From CAJCIW01 sp963833965 (GTDB taxonomy: Bacteria > Chlamydiota > Chlamydiia > Chlamydiales > Rhabdochlamydiaceae), in NCBI GenBank assembly GCA_963833965.1, contig CAWHZZ010000003.1, forward strand, positions 620,001 through 684,000: a DNA stretch of 64,000 bases. The letters run 5' to 3'. Below the pieces are notes generated by a model. It did not search any database and was not told where the DNA came from. It was given only the letters and a program-made list of their open reading frames with translations. Below are positions 51,165 through 59,788 of this stretch, one piece after another; the first letter of the stretch is position 1, and each line of letters starts with the position of its first letter. A program made the position numbers and the translations under genes.

Positions 51165-52346
51165 ATGCAGACAGCAATTCCCTTTTCCCCTTGGCTTCCC
51201 AGCTTAGAAAACCTGAAAAGAGGTTTTAAATTCGAGATTTTGCACTCTTCGGCAAAATCGCGGGCACGAGTCGGCAAAATCACCACGCCGCATGGGGTGA
51301 TCGACACGCCGAACTTTGTTGGGGTCGGGACGAATGGCACGCTGAAAGCTCTAGACAACGCCGCTGTCCAAGAGATCGGTTTGCAGCTGATGTTCTGCAA
51401 CACTTACCACCTCATGCTGCAGCCGGGTACACAGATCGTGCGAGAGGCGGGCGGGCTGCATCGCTACATCAACCGCTCAATGCCCATCATCACCGACTCC
51501 GGAGGCTTTCAAGTCTTCAGCCTCGCGTATGGATCCGTTGCCGACGAGCTGAAGAGCAAAGGCACAAAAAAACAAGACGGGCATGTTTTAAAGATCACCG
51601 AAGAGGGTGTGCTATTCCGCTCCTACCGGGACGGGGCGAAAATCCTTCTAACCCCTGAGTCTTCCGTGGCCGCTCAAAAAGACCTCGGGGCAGATATCAT
51701 CATTCCCTTCGACGAGTTACCGCCCTACCACATTCCAGACACCGATCTGAAAAAGTCGCTCGACCGCACGCATCGCTGGGAGGAGCGTTCGCTGATCGCC
51801 CACCTCGCAAATCCCCACAACCAAGCGATGTACGCTGTCATTCATGGAGGGATACATCAAAACTTGAGACAATTAAGCTGCGAATTTTTAACACGCCTCC
51901 CCTTCGACGGATTTGCGATCGGCGGGAGCATGGGACGGACCAAGCAAGAAATGATAGGTATGCTCACGGCGACGATGCCTTTTTTGCCACTGGAAAAGCC
52001 CAATCATCTGCTGGGAATCGGCGATCTCGAATCGATCGACAAATGCGTTCCTTTAGGGATCGACACTTTTGATTCTTCCTACCCCACGCGCGCCGCGCGC
52101 CATGGAATATTGCTGACGAATAAGGGGCCCCTCAAAATCACGCAAAGCAGCCATGCGAGAACTTTTTTGCCGCCAGAAGAGGGTTGCTGCTGTTCAACCT
52201 GCCGCCAGTTTTCACTCGCGTATCTTCATCATTTATTCAAAGCCCGTGAGATGACATGCATGACTCTTGCCACCGTGCATAACCTTCATTTCATGGTCGC
52301 ATTAATGCAACGATACCGTCAAAAAATCTTAAGTGATGAGATTTAA
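51165..52346 (+). CDS. tgt: tRNA-guanine transglycosylase
   Basis: Exchanges guanine-34 of GUN-anticodon tRNAs for a queuosine precursor or queuine. 393 residues from ATG 51165. Motifs are ITDSGGFQVFSLAYGS (general acid/base Asp), GGIHQNLRQLSCEFLTRLPF, GIGDLESIDKCVPLGIDTFD, then FDSSYPTRAARHG with the nucleophile Asp, and the zinc site GCCCSTC with a later VHNLHF histidine. FAIGGSMG is the usual FAIGGLSVG with a shorter loop. Bacterial and eukaryotic enzymes differ in a small pocket residue that decides preQ1 versus queuine; I cannot settle which applies here. Confidence 0.95.
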   Translation: MQTAIPFSPWLPSLENLKRGFKFEILHSSAKSRARVGKITTPHGVIDTPNFVGVGTNGTLKALDNAAVQEIGLQLMFCNTYHLMLQPGTQIVREAGGLHRYINRSMPIITDSGGFQVFSLAYGSVADELKSKGTKKQDGHVLKITEEGVLFRSYRDGAKILLTPESSVAAQKDLGADIIIPFDELPPYHIPDTDLKKSLDRTHRWEERSLIAHLANPHNQAMYAVIHGGIHQNLRQLSCEFLTRLPFDGFAIGGSMGRTKQEMIGMLTATMPFLPLEKPNHLLGIGDLESIDKCVPLGIDTFDSSYPTRAARHGILLTNKGPLKITQSSHARTFLPPEEGCCCSTCRQFSLAYLHHLFKAREMTCMTLATVHNLHFMVALMQRYRQKILSDEI

Positions 52347-52397
52347 TCAGCTCCTTGATTAAACTATTGGGAGTTTAAATTAGGAAAGGTTTTTTCT

Positions 52398-53102
52398 ATG
52401 CATTTGCTGAAATTTCTGCTTCTTGCTGTTTGCATTCCTTTGATTGCACAAGCCCAAGTCATTGTGGGGATTGCAGGAGGAACCGGCTCGGGGAAAACGA
52501 CGCTGGCAAAAAAATTGCTCGCGACTTTTGCCGACCGCGCTGTCGTGATCAATCAAGACAACTATTACAAAGACTTGACTCATTTAACTACTGAAGAGCG
52601 CGCGGAGCGAAATTTCGACCACCCCGATTCGATCGATTTTGATCTGCTTGGCAAACACATTCTCCAACTCAAAGACCATCAATCGGTCGAAGTGCCCATT
52701 TACAATTTTTGCACCCATTCCCGTGAAAAAGCAACGCTGACCGTCAATCCCGCGGAAATCGTCATCGTCGAGGGAATCCTACTCTTCGCTGTGCCTGAAG
52801 TTCGGGAGCTGTGTGATTTGAAGATCTTTGTCGAAACCGACGATGACATCCGCTTGCTCAGGCGCATTGAGAGAGATTTAAGCGAGAGGGCGCGCGATTT
52901 CAAAAGCGTGCGCGACCAGTACATGACAACGGTCAAGCCGATGCACGACACCTACGTTGAGCCGAGCAAGCGATTTGCCGACATCATCATTCCGACAAGG
53001 CAGCGCAATGGAACGGGCATCGCCTTGATCATCTCGGGTTTAAAAAGGGACCATGACATTCTCGCTCAAAGGACAAGCAAGGAAAAACCGCCGATTAATT
53101 GA
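52398..53102 (+). CDS. udk: uridine kinase with N-terminal signal peptide
   Basis: Phosphorylates uridine/cytidine to UMP/CMP. P-loop GIAGGTGSGKTTLAKKL, NQDNYYKDLTHLT, FDHPDSIDFDLL, IVEGILLFAVPEVRELCDL, RRIERDLSERARDF and FADIIIPTRQRN are all canonical. Ordinary uridine kinases begin about five residues before the P-loop; here the ATG, with AGGAAAGG at 52381-52388, adds MHLLKFLLLAVCIPLIAQAQ, a textbook signal peptide with an AQA cleavage site. The only alternative start giving a normal length is a TTG (codon 15) with no ribosome site. So the enzyme is probably exported, which is unusual. It is convergent with tdk, overlapping by 8 bases. Confidence 0.93.
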   Translation: MHLLKFLLLAVCIPLIAQAQVIVGIAGGTGSGKTTLAKKLLATFADRAVVINQDNYYKDLTHLTTEERAERNFDHPDSIDFDLLGKHILQLKDHQSVEVPIYNFCTHSREKATLTVNPAEIVIVEGILLFAVPEVRELCDLKIFVETDDDIRLLRRIERDLSERARDFKSVRDQYMTTVKPMHDTYVEPSKRFADIIIPTRQRNGTGIALIISGLKRDHDILAQRTSKEKPPIN

Positions 53103-53691
53103 CACCAGCACAACTGCAAGCGACTCCCGCTTCGATTTGGTCGGCATAGCATTTGTAACACACGGGATAGTACTTCTCCTCGGCTCCGAGTTGCACTGAA
53201 GGGCCGTCGAGGGCGGCTATCCCGTTCACATGCTTTAAATTGGCAATCGATTTCCGATTGCAGTAGTGGCATGTCGCCTTCACCTCTTCGATCGAATCGG
53301 CGAGTTCCATCAGCCTCCGCGAGCCTTCGAACAATCGAGTGCGAAAGTCCGAGCGCAGTCCATAACAGATCACCGGAATACTTTTTACCAGAGTGATCTT
53401 CCTCAATTCCTCGATGTGAGCTGCCGAGATGAATTGCGCCTCATCGACGAGAATGCAGCTTATCCCGTCCCAATCCATTTCAAGGAGCTTTGTCTCCTTC
53501 GCCACCAAGATATCCGCATCCATTTCGAGGCCCGCGCGCGATTTGATCCTCTCCTTGCCAAAACGGGTGTCGAGCTCCGGCTTTAAAAGGACGACTTTTT
53601 TTCCCTGCTGGCGGTAATTATGCGCCACAGCAAGGAGATTCAACGTCTTTGCACTTCCCACAGTCCCATACCGAAAATACAACTTCGCCAT
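53095..53691 (-). CDS. tdk: thymidine kinase (type II)
   Basis: 198 residues from ATG 53691, preceded by a G-rich ribosome site. The P-loop region is YGTVGSAKTLNLL rather than the common GPMFSGKS; this GTxGSxK variant exists in the type II family. CILVDEAQFIS supplies the Walker B Asp and catalytic Glu; the lasso and zinc site are CHYCNRK and PVCYKCY. It salvages thymidine by phosphorylation. The frame is open further upstream into a fold-back element, which is not part of the gene. Pairs with the nearby uridine kinase as nucleoside salvage. Confidence 0.93.
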   Translation of the reverse strand: MAKLYFRYGTVGSAKTLNLLAVAHNYRQQGKKVVLLKPELDTRFGKERIKSRAGLEMDADILVAKETKLLEMDWDGISCILVDEAQFISAAHIEELRKITLVKSIPVICYGLRSDFRTRLFEGSRRLMELADSIEEVKATCHYCNRKSIANLKHVNGIAALDGPSVQLGAEEKYYPVCYKCYADQIEAGVACSCAGVN

Positions 53692-53763
53692 ACCCCCCCC
53701 CAAAAATAGTTTGCCCTTTAGCATATCTAAGCGACGTTTTTCCCCTTTATCTTTTTTTCGATT

Positions 53764-53980
53764 TATACCAAACTCGCCTAAGGAATTGGAATTCGGCAAA
53801 GCCGGCGCCCAGAGTTTGAACAAGCGAAGCGGCGCCGCTGCGGATACTTACAATAGAGCGTTGAATCGCTCTATTGTAAGAGGAGCAGGCTCAACTAGAA
53901 TAAGTTGAGCGATGCAGGCGGGTTCGAAATCTGGGATGCCGGCGCAGCAAAATTCCAATTTATTTGGCAAGTTTGGTATA
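53764..53980. repeat. fold-back (MITE-like) element, family D
   Basis: About 217 bases. The outer arms TATACCAAACTCGCCTAAGG and the complement of the right end (TATACCAAACTTGCCAAATA) match, as do GGAATT and GCCGGCGCCCAGAGTTTG against GCCGGCATCCCAGATTTCG. In the centre is a perfect stem CTTACAATAGAGCG/CGCTCTATTGTAAG with a six-base loop, and a nested CTCAACT...AGTTGAG. It separates tdk from the GNAT gene and shares words with the element at 22000-22153. Confidence 0.8.
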
Positions 53981-54025
53981 CGACATAACGAACCTTTTCG
54001 TCTTAATTTTTTTTGGGGAAAAAGC

Positions 54026-54631
54026 ATGATGCTGCTGACAGATATCCATGTACGTTCTTTCACCGGGTCCGGACTCAAACCCTATTTACATTCGGTCGCC
54101 AAATTACGCATGGATGTCTTCAGAGAGTACCCGTATTTTGAAGAGCCCGATCTCGACAGGGAGACGCAAACTTTGCGGAGAGTTTTTTCCCATCGGGAGT
54201 CGATTGGCGTGGTGATCTTCGACAACACGACCATTGTCGGGGCCTCCATCGGCTATCCGCTTGCCCTGGAAGAGCCCTCCTTGCAAAAACCTTTCAAGGA
54301 GCGGCGCATGGAGATCGATTCTTACTTCACCTTTGGCGATTCGGTTTTGCTCAAGGCGTATCGCGGCCGAGGAATCGGCCATCATTTTTTCGATGCACGG
54401 GAAACACATGTCTCCCATCACAAAAAATATAAACACATCTGCTTTTGCTTTCCTGAACATTCCGAGACGGACCCCAAAGCGCCAAAAGATTTCATTCCCC
54501 TATCGGACTTTTGGCAGAAGAGGGGATATATTCCCCATCCGGAAATGAAAGGGGCTCTTTCCTGGAAGACGATCGGCGAGACGCAGCCCACCGAAAAACA
54601 GATGGTCTATTGGTTAAAAGAAGTTCATTGA
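54026..54631 (+). CDS. GNAT-family N-acetyltransferase
   Basis: 201 residues from the ATG at 54026, which follows GGGGAA; the open frame extends upstream into the fold-back element but that part is not conserved-looking. The acetyl-CoA-binding motif A is SVLLKAYRGRGIGHHFFDAR (R-G-R-G-I-G), preceded by beta-4 YFTFGDSVLL. FREYPYFEE and CFPEHSE may form the substrate site. Substrate unknown. Confidence 0.85.
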   Translation: MMLLTDIHVRSFTGSGLKPYLHSVAKLRMDVFREYPYFEEPDLDRETQTLRRVFSHRESIGVVIFDNTTIVGASIGYPLALEEPSLQKPFKERRMEIDSYFTFGDSVLLKAYRGRGIGHHFFDARETHVSHHKKYKHICFCFPEHSETDPKAPKDFIPLSDFWQKRGYIPHPEMKGALSWKTIGETQPTEKQMVYWLKEVH

Positions 54632-54714
54632 TTTAACGCAAAGATTTTTATAAATCATTTACAATTTTCTTTGCGTCTTCGCGTTGATAATTTTAACGGA
54701 TGAAAATAGCTCAC

Positions 54715-55611
54715 TTAAGAAGTTTTTTCGAAGGAATCCAAGAAAGGGTTTTCTTTCATCTTTTCCGCATGAGAAGGTGGATAGTTGATCGAAAGTTTAT
54801 ATAAAGTCGGACCGATGATGAGCAGGCGCCCTTTGACTTCCTCTTCCCCTTGTTTCATCCGATAATCGAGCACGCGATGCCCCGAGAATTTTTTAAACTC
54901 TTTTTCAATGAGCTCCCCACCATCTGTATGCTTCACTAAAATATCGAGCACCCCCTTGAGAAGAGTGGTATTGCCGGCAAGACTCCACTTGCGAGGGAGC
55001 TTCATGTAGCTGACGGAATACAGAACTTTTTTTTCTGAGCTTGTCAATTCTTCATAGGGAAGAACTTTTCCGCTGTCGGGAATCACCAGTTCTTTGTAAT
55101 TCTCTTCGGGAGCTGTCGGGAAAGAGACTTTAAAGCCACCGTCATTGGGAGAATATTGGACCCACTCTTGCGGAGGTATCCCTTCATTCAAACCAATGCT
55201 CCACAGCGCGAGATAATTGCCGTAGATCGCCGTCATGACAACGCAGACGCTTGCGGCAATTGCGCATAACTTTCGCACCCAGGAGATCTTTTTCTGAAGA
55301 AGCGTTCCCGGTCTTCCTGGAAGGAAAAAAGCCCTGCGAAAAGAAGCGGACAGAGGAAGTTTAAAGCCGAGTGGATCGCGAACGGAAAGTCCAACGAGCG
55401 CTTTGCCAGGTGTTGTCCCCCATTTGCTGATCAGCAAAGCTTCTATCGGTGCCCATAGTAAGGGAGTCGCCAAAGCGAGGAAATAGTAAAAGAGTGGGCC
55501 GTAAAAGAAAGGAAGAAACAGCGTGGCCGCTCCCAGCGTCAGAAAACAGAGGCTGTAATCGCTAAAGCGAGCAAGCACACGAAACCAAGGCTTTATTTCA
55601 AAATAAAACAT
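54715..55611 (-). CDS. RDD-family membrane protein with extracytoplasmic C-terminal domain
   Basis: 298 residues from the ATG at 55611 (MFYFEIKPW). The first 150 residues carry RDD-type membrane helices, with ARFSDYSLCFLTLG (the R...D pair) and SKWGTTPGKALVGLSVRD, the family's conserved loop. A further helix near 165 is followed by a soluble domain (about 185-298) with GGFKVSFPTAPEENYKELV and GHRVLDYRMKQGEEEVKGRL, probably periplasmic. RDD function is unclear. Single gene. Confidence 0.8.
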   Translation of the reverse strand: MFYFEIKPWFRVLARFSDYSLCFLTLGAATLFLPFFYGPLFYYFLALATPLLWAPIEALLISKWGTTPGKALVGLSVRDPLGFKLPLSASFRRAFFLPGRPGTLLQKKISWVRKLCAIAASVCVVMTAIYGNYLALWSIGLNEGIPPQEWVQYSPNDGGFKVSFPTAPEENYKELVIPDSGKVLPYEELTSSEKKVLYSVSYMKLPRKWSLAGNTTLLKGVLDILVKHTDGGELIEKEFKKFSGHRVLDYRMKQGEEEVKGRLLIIGPTLYKLSINYPPSHAEKMKENPFLDSFEKTS

Positions 55612-55711
55612 AATAAAATCCAATTTATTACGGATATTTTACCATGAAGTTATTTAAAATAAATAAAAGTAAAATTTTAATACGCTATTTAAATTAACCA
55701 CCCCACTTTTT

Positions 55712-56836
55712 TTACATTCCTAGTCGATCCAGCTCAGCCAAAACGGCCTGGCTAGCCAGGCCGGCATCCCTCAATTTTTTCATTGCTTTGGGGCTCGCCC
55801 TACCGACCTCAATTAGCCGCTCCATGAGGCCGCTCTCCGCAAGGTGCCGCATCATGGCCGGCGAGGCCAATCCCAAATCGACCAATCTCTCCTCGAGAAG
55901 TTCAAGACGGGTCGCGCTTGCGTACTTGCGTACCCCGCCCGTCCGCGCGATGCACGAGGCCGTAGGATCAAGCCGATCTTGCGATCGCGGATGGACAAAA
56001 TAGACGATGGAATACCGTTCGTAACCGTCACCTTTCGCAATGACCCTATGCACCCCGCTGCGGAACTCTCCATTCGTTAAATTTTCCAGCATATCGCCGC
56101 CGTTGACGATAAAAGCGCCTTCCGGAACTTTGATATCGATCCACTCCCCATCCTTATTTTGTACCTGTAGACCGTCTGCTGTCGCCCGAGGCAAAATGGT
56201 GAAGAGATCGATATCGGTATGCTCCGCTGCCCAAAGCCTGTCTTGGGGAGGATTAGCAGGATAATGGATCGCACGCATCAACACTTCGCCATCGACGATC
56301 ATCTCCTTTAAAAAATCGGCTCTCGCTCCCATCGCCTCCGCCATGGCAGAGCTCAAGGGCAATGCGTACTCTTCCAGCTGCATGAAAAGCGAATAGAGCG
56401 GCCCCTTCAAATTAAAGCCGCTCGGCCAGATATTTTGAGTGTCGCCGCGCTCGCGGCCGACGTGATAAAACTCTTTAAAGTCGCCATAACTTGCCCCTTT
56501 TGCGGATTCTCCAGGAACATAACCGCGCTGGCCATTGACAAAAGAGTTCCAGTTTTTCATTTTTTCATCGATCGGCAAAGCAAAAAAATCAAAGCAGACT
56601 CGGTATCCTTCATCGAGCACCTCTGCATCCACATCGGCGTTGATGACCGCGAAAAAGCCGACCTCATGAAGGGCGTCGTAAAGCTCTTGAACGAACTTAG
56701 GTCGACTCTCTAAATTCAAATAATCGTTCATGTCGAGCACTGGAATCGTCGCATCGAACGCTGCCGCGCTGGAAAAAAGAGTGGATGCCGCCAAGAGCAG
56801 CATCCCCTGAAAATGTCTTTTTATGTTCATATTCAC
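55712..56836 (-). CDS. 2-oxoglutarate/Fe(II)-dependent dioxygenase (isopenicillin-N-synthase-like) with signal peptide
   Basis: 374 residues. Signal peptide MNIKRHFQGMLLLAASTLFS then SAAAF, followed by the N-terminal DIOX_N region (IPVLDMNDYLNLESRPKFVQ) and the double-stranded beta-helix with the iron ligands HTD (in WAAEHTDIDLFTILPRA) and His of RSGVHRVIAKG, plus RYSIVYF, the RxS that binds 2-oxoglutarate. A helical C-terminal tail (about 320-374) has three copies of a [LR]xxxGLAS-like unit and is not part of the usual fold. The start overlaps the spermidine synthase stop as ATGA. Exported oxygenase; substrate unknown, possibly linked to polyamines by the operon. Confidence 0.88.
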   Translation of the reverse strand: MNMNIKRHFQGMLLLAASTLFSSAAAFDATIPVLDMNDYLNLESRPKFVQELYDALHEVGFFAVINADVDAEVLDEGYRVCFDFFALPIDEKMKNWNSFVNGQRGYVPGESAKGASYGDFKEFYHVGRERGDTQNIWPSGFNLKGPLYSLFMQLEEYALPLSSAMAEAMGARADFLKEMIVDGEVLMRAIHYPANPPQDRLWAAEHTDIDLFTILPRATADGLQVQNKDGEWIDIKVPEGAFIVNGGDMLENLTNGEFRSGVHRVIAKGDGYERYSIVYFVHPRSQDRLDPTASCIARTGGVRKYASATRLELLEERLVDLGLASPAMMRHLAESGLMERLIEVGRASPKAMKKLRDAGLASQAVLAELDRLGM

Positions 56837-57750
56837 TCTGCGAATTGTTTTTTAACGAAGTTGGGCAAAGCGAACGCGGCACGATGGATCTCTGCATTGT
56901 AGTATTTGAGCTCCCCTTCCACTCCTTGAAGTCTTCTGTTCAGCTCTTCGAGACTCAGTTGCCGATAATTCGTCTCATCGGTTGCGTACCCCAAGGCCAT
57001 GAATCCTCCGACATACGTTGGAATCGCAGCGACGTAGAAACTCGTGTCTTTAAAAAAATGCTTTCTGCGTTGATAAGTGTCTTTCACCTCGAACGGCTGC
57101 ATGAAAGGCACTCCGTTCTGGTTGACGAAGATCCCTCCTGTCTTCAATATCTTCTTGCAGTTGCCGTAAAATTCTTTGGTAAAGAGCACTTCGCCAGGGC
57201 CGATCGGATCGGTGGAATCGCAAATGATCACATCAAAACGCTCTTTTGTGTTTTTTACGTATTCCGCGCCATCGTCGATGACCAGCTCAAACCGCGGATC
57301 GTCAAACGCGCCATCCGACAGTGTCGGAAGATACTTTTTCGACAAATCCACAACGGAGGGGTCGATCTCGACCATGACGATTTTTTTGACCTTTTTATGC
57401 CGAGCAACTTCGCGCAAGATTCCTCCATCGCCACCGCCAATAATGAGCACTTTCTTGGCATGTCCATGGGCGATGAGCGGAACATGCGCCATCATCTCAT
57501 GATAGACAAACTCGTCTGCCTGCGTCGTCTGGACCACTCCGTCCAAAGCAAGGACGCGTCCAAAGCGGTCGTTTTCGAAGATCGCCAGCGCTTGCAAGCC
57601 GGTTTCTTCCTTTTCGATTATCCTGTCTATTCTCATCGCCTGATGCCATTCGGGGTAGAGCGTTTCCGAATACCACGGCGCATCGGCGGCATTAGCCCCT
57701 GCAAAATAAAAAAGGGAAGCCAGGATCGATATCTGTGTCACTGTTCGCAT
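56833..57750 (-). CDS. speE: spermidine synthase (SpeE-like) with N-terminal signal peptide
   Basis: 305 residues. The core starts at WYSETLYPEWHQAMRIDRII and has GGGDGGILREVARH (decarboxylated SAM binding), VMVEIDPSVVDLSKKYLP, IDDGAEYVKNT and IICDSTDPIGPGEVLF, where the DSTDP Asp is catalytic; all active-site blocks are present. In front is MRTVTQISILASLFYFAGAN then AA, a Sec signal peptide absent from cytosolic SpeE, with AGGGG about 8 bases upstream of its ATG. First gene of a coupled two-gene operon with the exported 2OG oxygenase. A polyamine aminopropyltransferase acting outside the cytosol is unusual. Confidence 0.92.
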   Translation of the reverse strand: MRTVTQISILASLFYFAGANAADAPWYSETLYPEWHQAMRIDRIIEKEETGLQALAIFENDRFGRVLALDGVVQTTQADEFVYHEMMAHVPLIAHGHAKKVLIIGGGDGGILREVARHKKVKKIVMVEIDPSVVDLSKKYLPTLSDGAFDDPRFELVIDDGAEYVKNTKERFDVIICDSTDPIGPGEVLFTKEFYGNCKKILKTGGIFVNQNGVPFMQPFEVKDTYQRRKHFFKDTSFYVAAIPTYVGGFMALGYATDETNYRQLSLEELNRRLQGVEGELKYYNAEIHRAAFALPNFVKKQFAE

Positions 57751-57828
57751 GAGAGTACCCCTATTCGTTAAGGAATTACAAAAATTAGTGATACTAATTT
57801 ATCGTAAAATTTTTTCCTACGGGAAAAT

Positions 57829-57997
57829 TATATACTGTGGTCGGCTTGTAGCGTCGATTTTATGCCCTGATTTTTTTCGTGTGACGAAGCGTGGAGCTCG
57901 AAGCAATCTTCCTGCCAGCTTGCGAGAGCGAACGGAAAGTCAAACGGAAAAAGGCAGGCGCAGAAAATCGACTCTACAAGCCGACCGCAGTATACAT
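57829..57997. repeat. fold-back (MITE-like) element
   Basis: Arms TATACTGTGGTCGGCTTGTA and the complement of the right end (GTATACTGCGGTCGGCTTGT read on the minus strand), continuing as GTCGATTTTATGC/GTCGATTTTCTGC; about 60 bases per arm with a GC-rich centre (GACGAAGC, GCTTGCGAG). It fills the gap between speE (divergent) and the LRR gene end. Confidence 0.8.
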
Positions 57998-58021
57998 TCT
58001 TAAAAGAGGGGACAAGTTGGG

Positions 58022-59716
58022 TTATAGGATGTTGGTAATTGGGGCGGAAAACTTTCTTAAATTCTTAAGATTGCCGACCAATGGAACATCTATCAGCGGG
58101 TTATCGTTCAGGTAGAGCCTGACTAATCCCACATGGTCGGCAAGGACTGAAATGGTTGTTAACTTGTTTGAAGCGAGATCAAGGACCTTTAAATTTCTAT
58201 GGTCTCTCAAGCAAGAGATGTCTGTTAATTCATTGTCGCGGAGCCAAAGCGCTGTCAAAAATTTGAAACGGCCTTCAAGGCAAGAAATGTCCTTAATTTT
58301 ATTGTAGCTTAGACAGAGACCGGTTAATTCCTTCAGGTTGATCAAACAAGAAATGTCTGTGATCTCATTGCGCTCGAGGTCAAGCTTTCGTAATCGGATA
58401 AGGCCTTTAATGGAAGAAACGTCCTTGAGCTGATTTCCATGCAGATAGAGTTCCACTAATTTTGTCAGGCCGCTGAGGTCAGAAACATCTGTCAGCATAT
58501 TTTCGCTAACGGCGAGCTTGGTCAAGGCTGTAAGATTTTTCAAGCAAATGACAGATGTCAGCTGGTTCTGGCTAAGGCCAACCACCTTCAGCTTTTCCAG
58601 ACCTGCAATGGCGCAAACATCCGTCAGTTTGTTTTTGTTGATACGAAGCTCTGTTAATTTTTTAACCCCACTAATCCAAGGAATTTCTGTCAGCAGGTTA
58701 CACTCGAGATTGAGATGTGTCAGTTTTGTCAGCGAGCTAAGGGGCGAAGCGTCGGTCAGTTCATTATTTCCGAGATTTAGGCGAATTAAATTGGTAAGGC
58801 CATCGATCCAAGAAATGCTTATCAGGAAGTTGTCAAAGAGGTCCAATTCCTCTAACCGGACAAGACCTTTCAGGCAAGAAGCGTCTTCCAAGAAGTTGTC
58901 ATTGAGGACAAGGTACAATAAATTTGTCAGCGAGGAGAGAGGGGAAACGTCTTCTAGATTGTTCTTGCTGAGGTCAATCTTGACTAAAGATTCGAGGGAA
59001 GAAAGGGCAGAAACATCTTCCAGCAAGTTATCCGCGAGCGAAACGCTTAATAAATTTGTCAGCGAGGAAAGACAAGAAATGTCTTTCAGCAGATTTTTGC
59101 TCAGATTAAGGATACGCAGACCTTTCAATAATTTCAATTCTGGAGGGAGGACCCTTAATTCCAGTTTTTTTAATTTGAGTTCGAAGATTGGGGTAGTTTC
59201 CAAAACGTTTTTGTTTTTATTTAAAAACGTTCGAATCTCGAGAGCGGTTGCATCAACCCCTGGAATACCTCCCAAAGCAACATTTGGCAGAGCCTCCCTT
59301 AAACAATCTCTTAAGCTCCTCCAAATCACCCGAAGGGATCGATCGTATTCATCTTGTAATTTGTGGACATTTCTTTGCACATCGGCGCATGTGACGTAAA
59401 CTGGAGAAGGGTCGCTGAACACACTGCCCTGCTTCCCGAAAAAATCCATGAGCATTTTGAACTTCTCAAGAGCAGAAGTATTGGTCCCCTTGACCGGTGC
59501 GTCGATCAGATCGACCTCCTTCGACACATCAACCACTTCTCTAGCAGGTAATTTGCGCACATCCTTCCAATAGGATTCGATCAGGAAATCGCAATGAGCT
59601 TTGAATGTCCTACTCACGAGGCGGTTTTTTAACAGCTCGGAAGAGTCCCCTGAAGCAGCCATATCTAGGATGATGGCAGTGATGTCGTGAATTGTAAAAA
59701 CGATGGGCGCAGTCAT
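58022..59716 (-). CDS. leucine-rich-repeat protein (SDS22/internalin-type repeats) with F-box-like N-terminus, candidate effector
   Basis: 564 residues. The N-terminal 55 residues (IHDITAIILDMAASGDSSEL, then LKNRLVSRTFKAHCDFLIES) resemble an F-box. Residues about 165-560 consist of roughly sixteen 22-residue leucine-rich repeats of the form LTxLxxLDLSxNxLxDISxL (e.g. LSSLTNLLSVSLADNLLEDV), the SDS22/internalin type that forms a curved binding surface. No signal peptide or membrane anchor. F-box plus LRR is a eukaryotic ubiquitin-ligase receptor design, so a translocated effector is plausible. The F-box call is weaker than the LRR call. Confidence 0.83.
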   Translation of the reverse strand: MTAPIVFTIHDITAIILDMAASGDSSELLKNRLVSRTFKAHCDFLIESYWKDVRKLPAREVVDVSKEVDLIDAPVKGTNTSALEKFKMLMDFFGKQGSVFSDPSPVYVTCADVQRNVHKLQDEYDRSLRVIWRSLRDCLREALPNVALGGIPGVDATALEIRTFLNKNKNVLETTPIFELKLKKLELRVLPPELKLLKGLRILNLSKNLLKDISCLSSLTNLLSVSLADNLLEDVSALSSLESLVKIDLSKNNLEDVSPLSSLTNLLYLVLNDNFLEDASCLKGLVRLEELDLFDNFLISISWIDGLTNLIRLNLGNNELTDASPLSSLTKLTHLNLECNLLTEIPWISGVKKLTELRINKNKLTDVCAIAGLEKLKVVGLSQNQLTSVICLKNLTALTKLAVSENMLTDVSDLSGLTKLVELYLHGNQLKDVSSIKGLIRLRKLDLERNEITDISCLINLKELTGLCLSYNKIKDISCLEGRFKFLTALWLRDNELTDISCLRDHRNLKVLDLASNKLTTISVLADHVGLVRLYLNDNPLIDVPLVGNLKNLRKFSAPITNIL

Positions 59717-59788
59717 AAAAATTTTAAAGAGTCTAAACTAACCCATTAATTCCTTTGAAGAAATTCTTTTTTTTCTTATACAGAACCT

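Noticed and set aside
56785..57771. 328-codon plus-strand frame opposite spermidine synthase
   Set aside because: Complete antisense shadow of a gene with all SpeE motifs.
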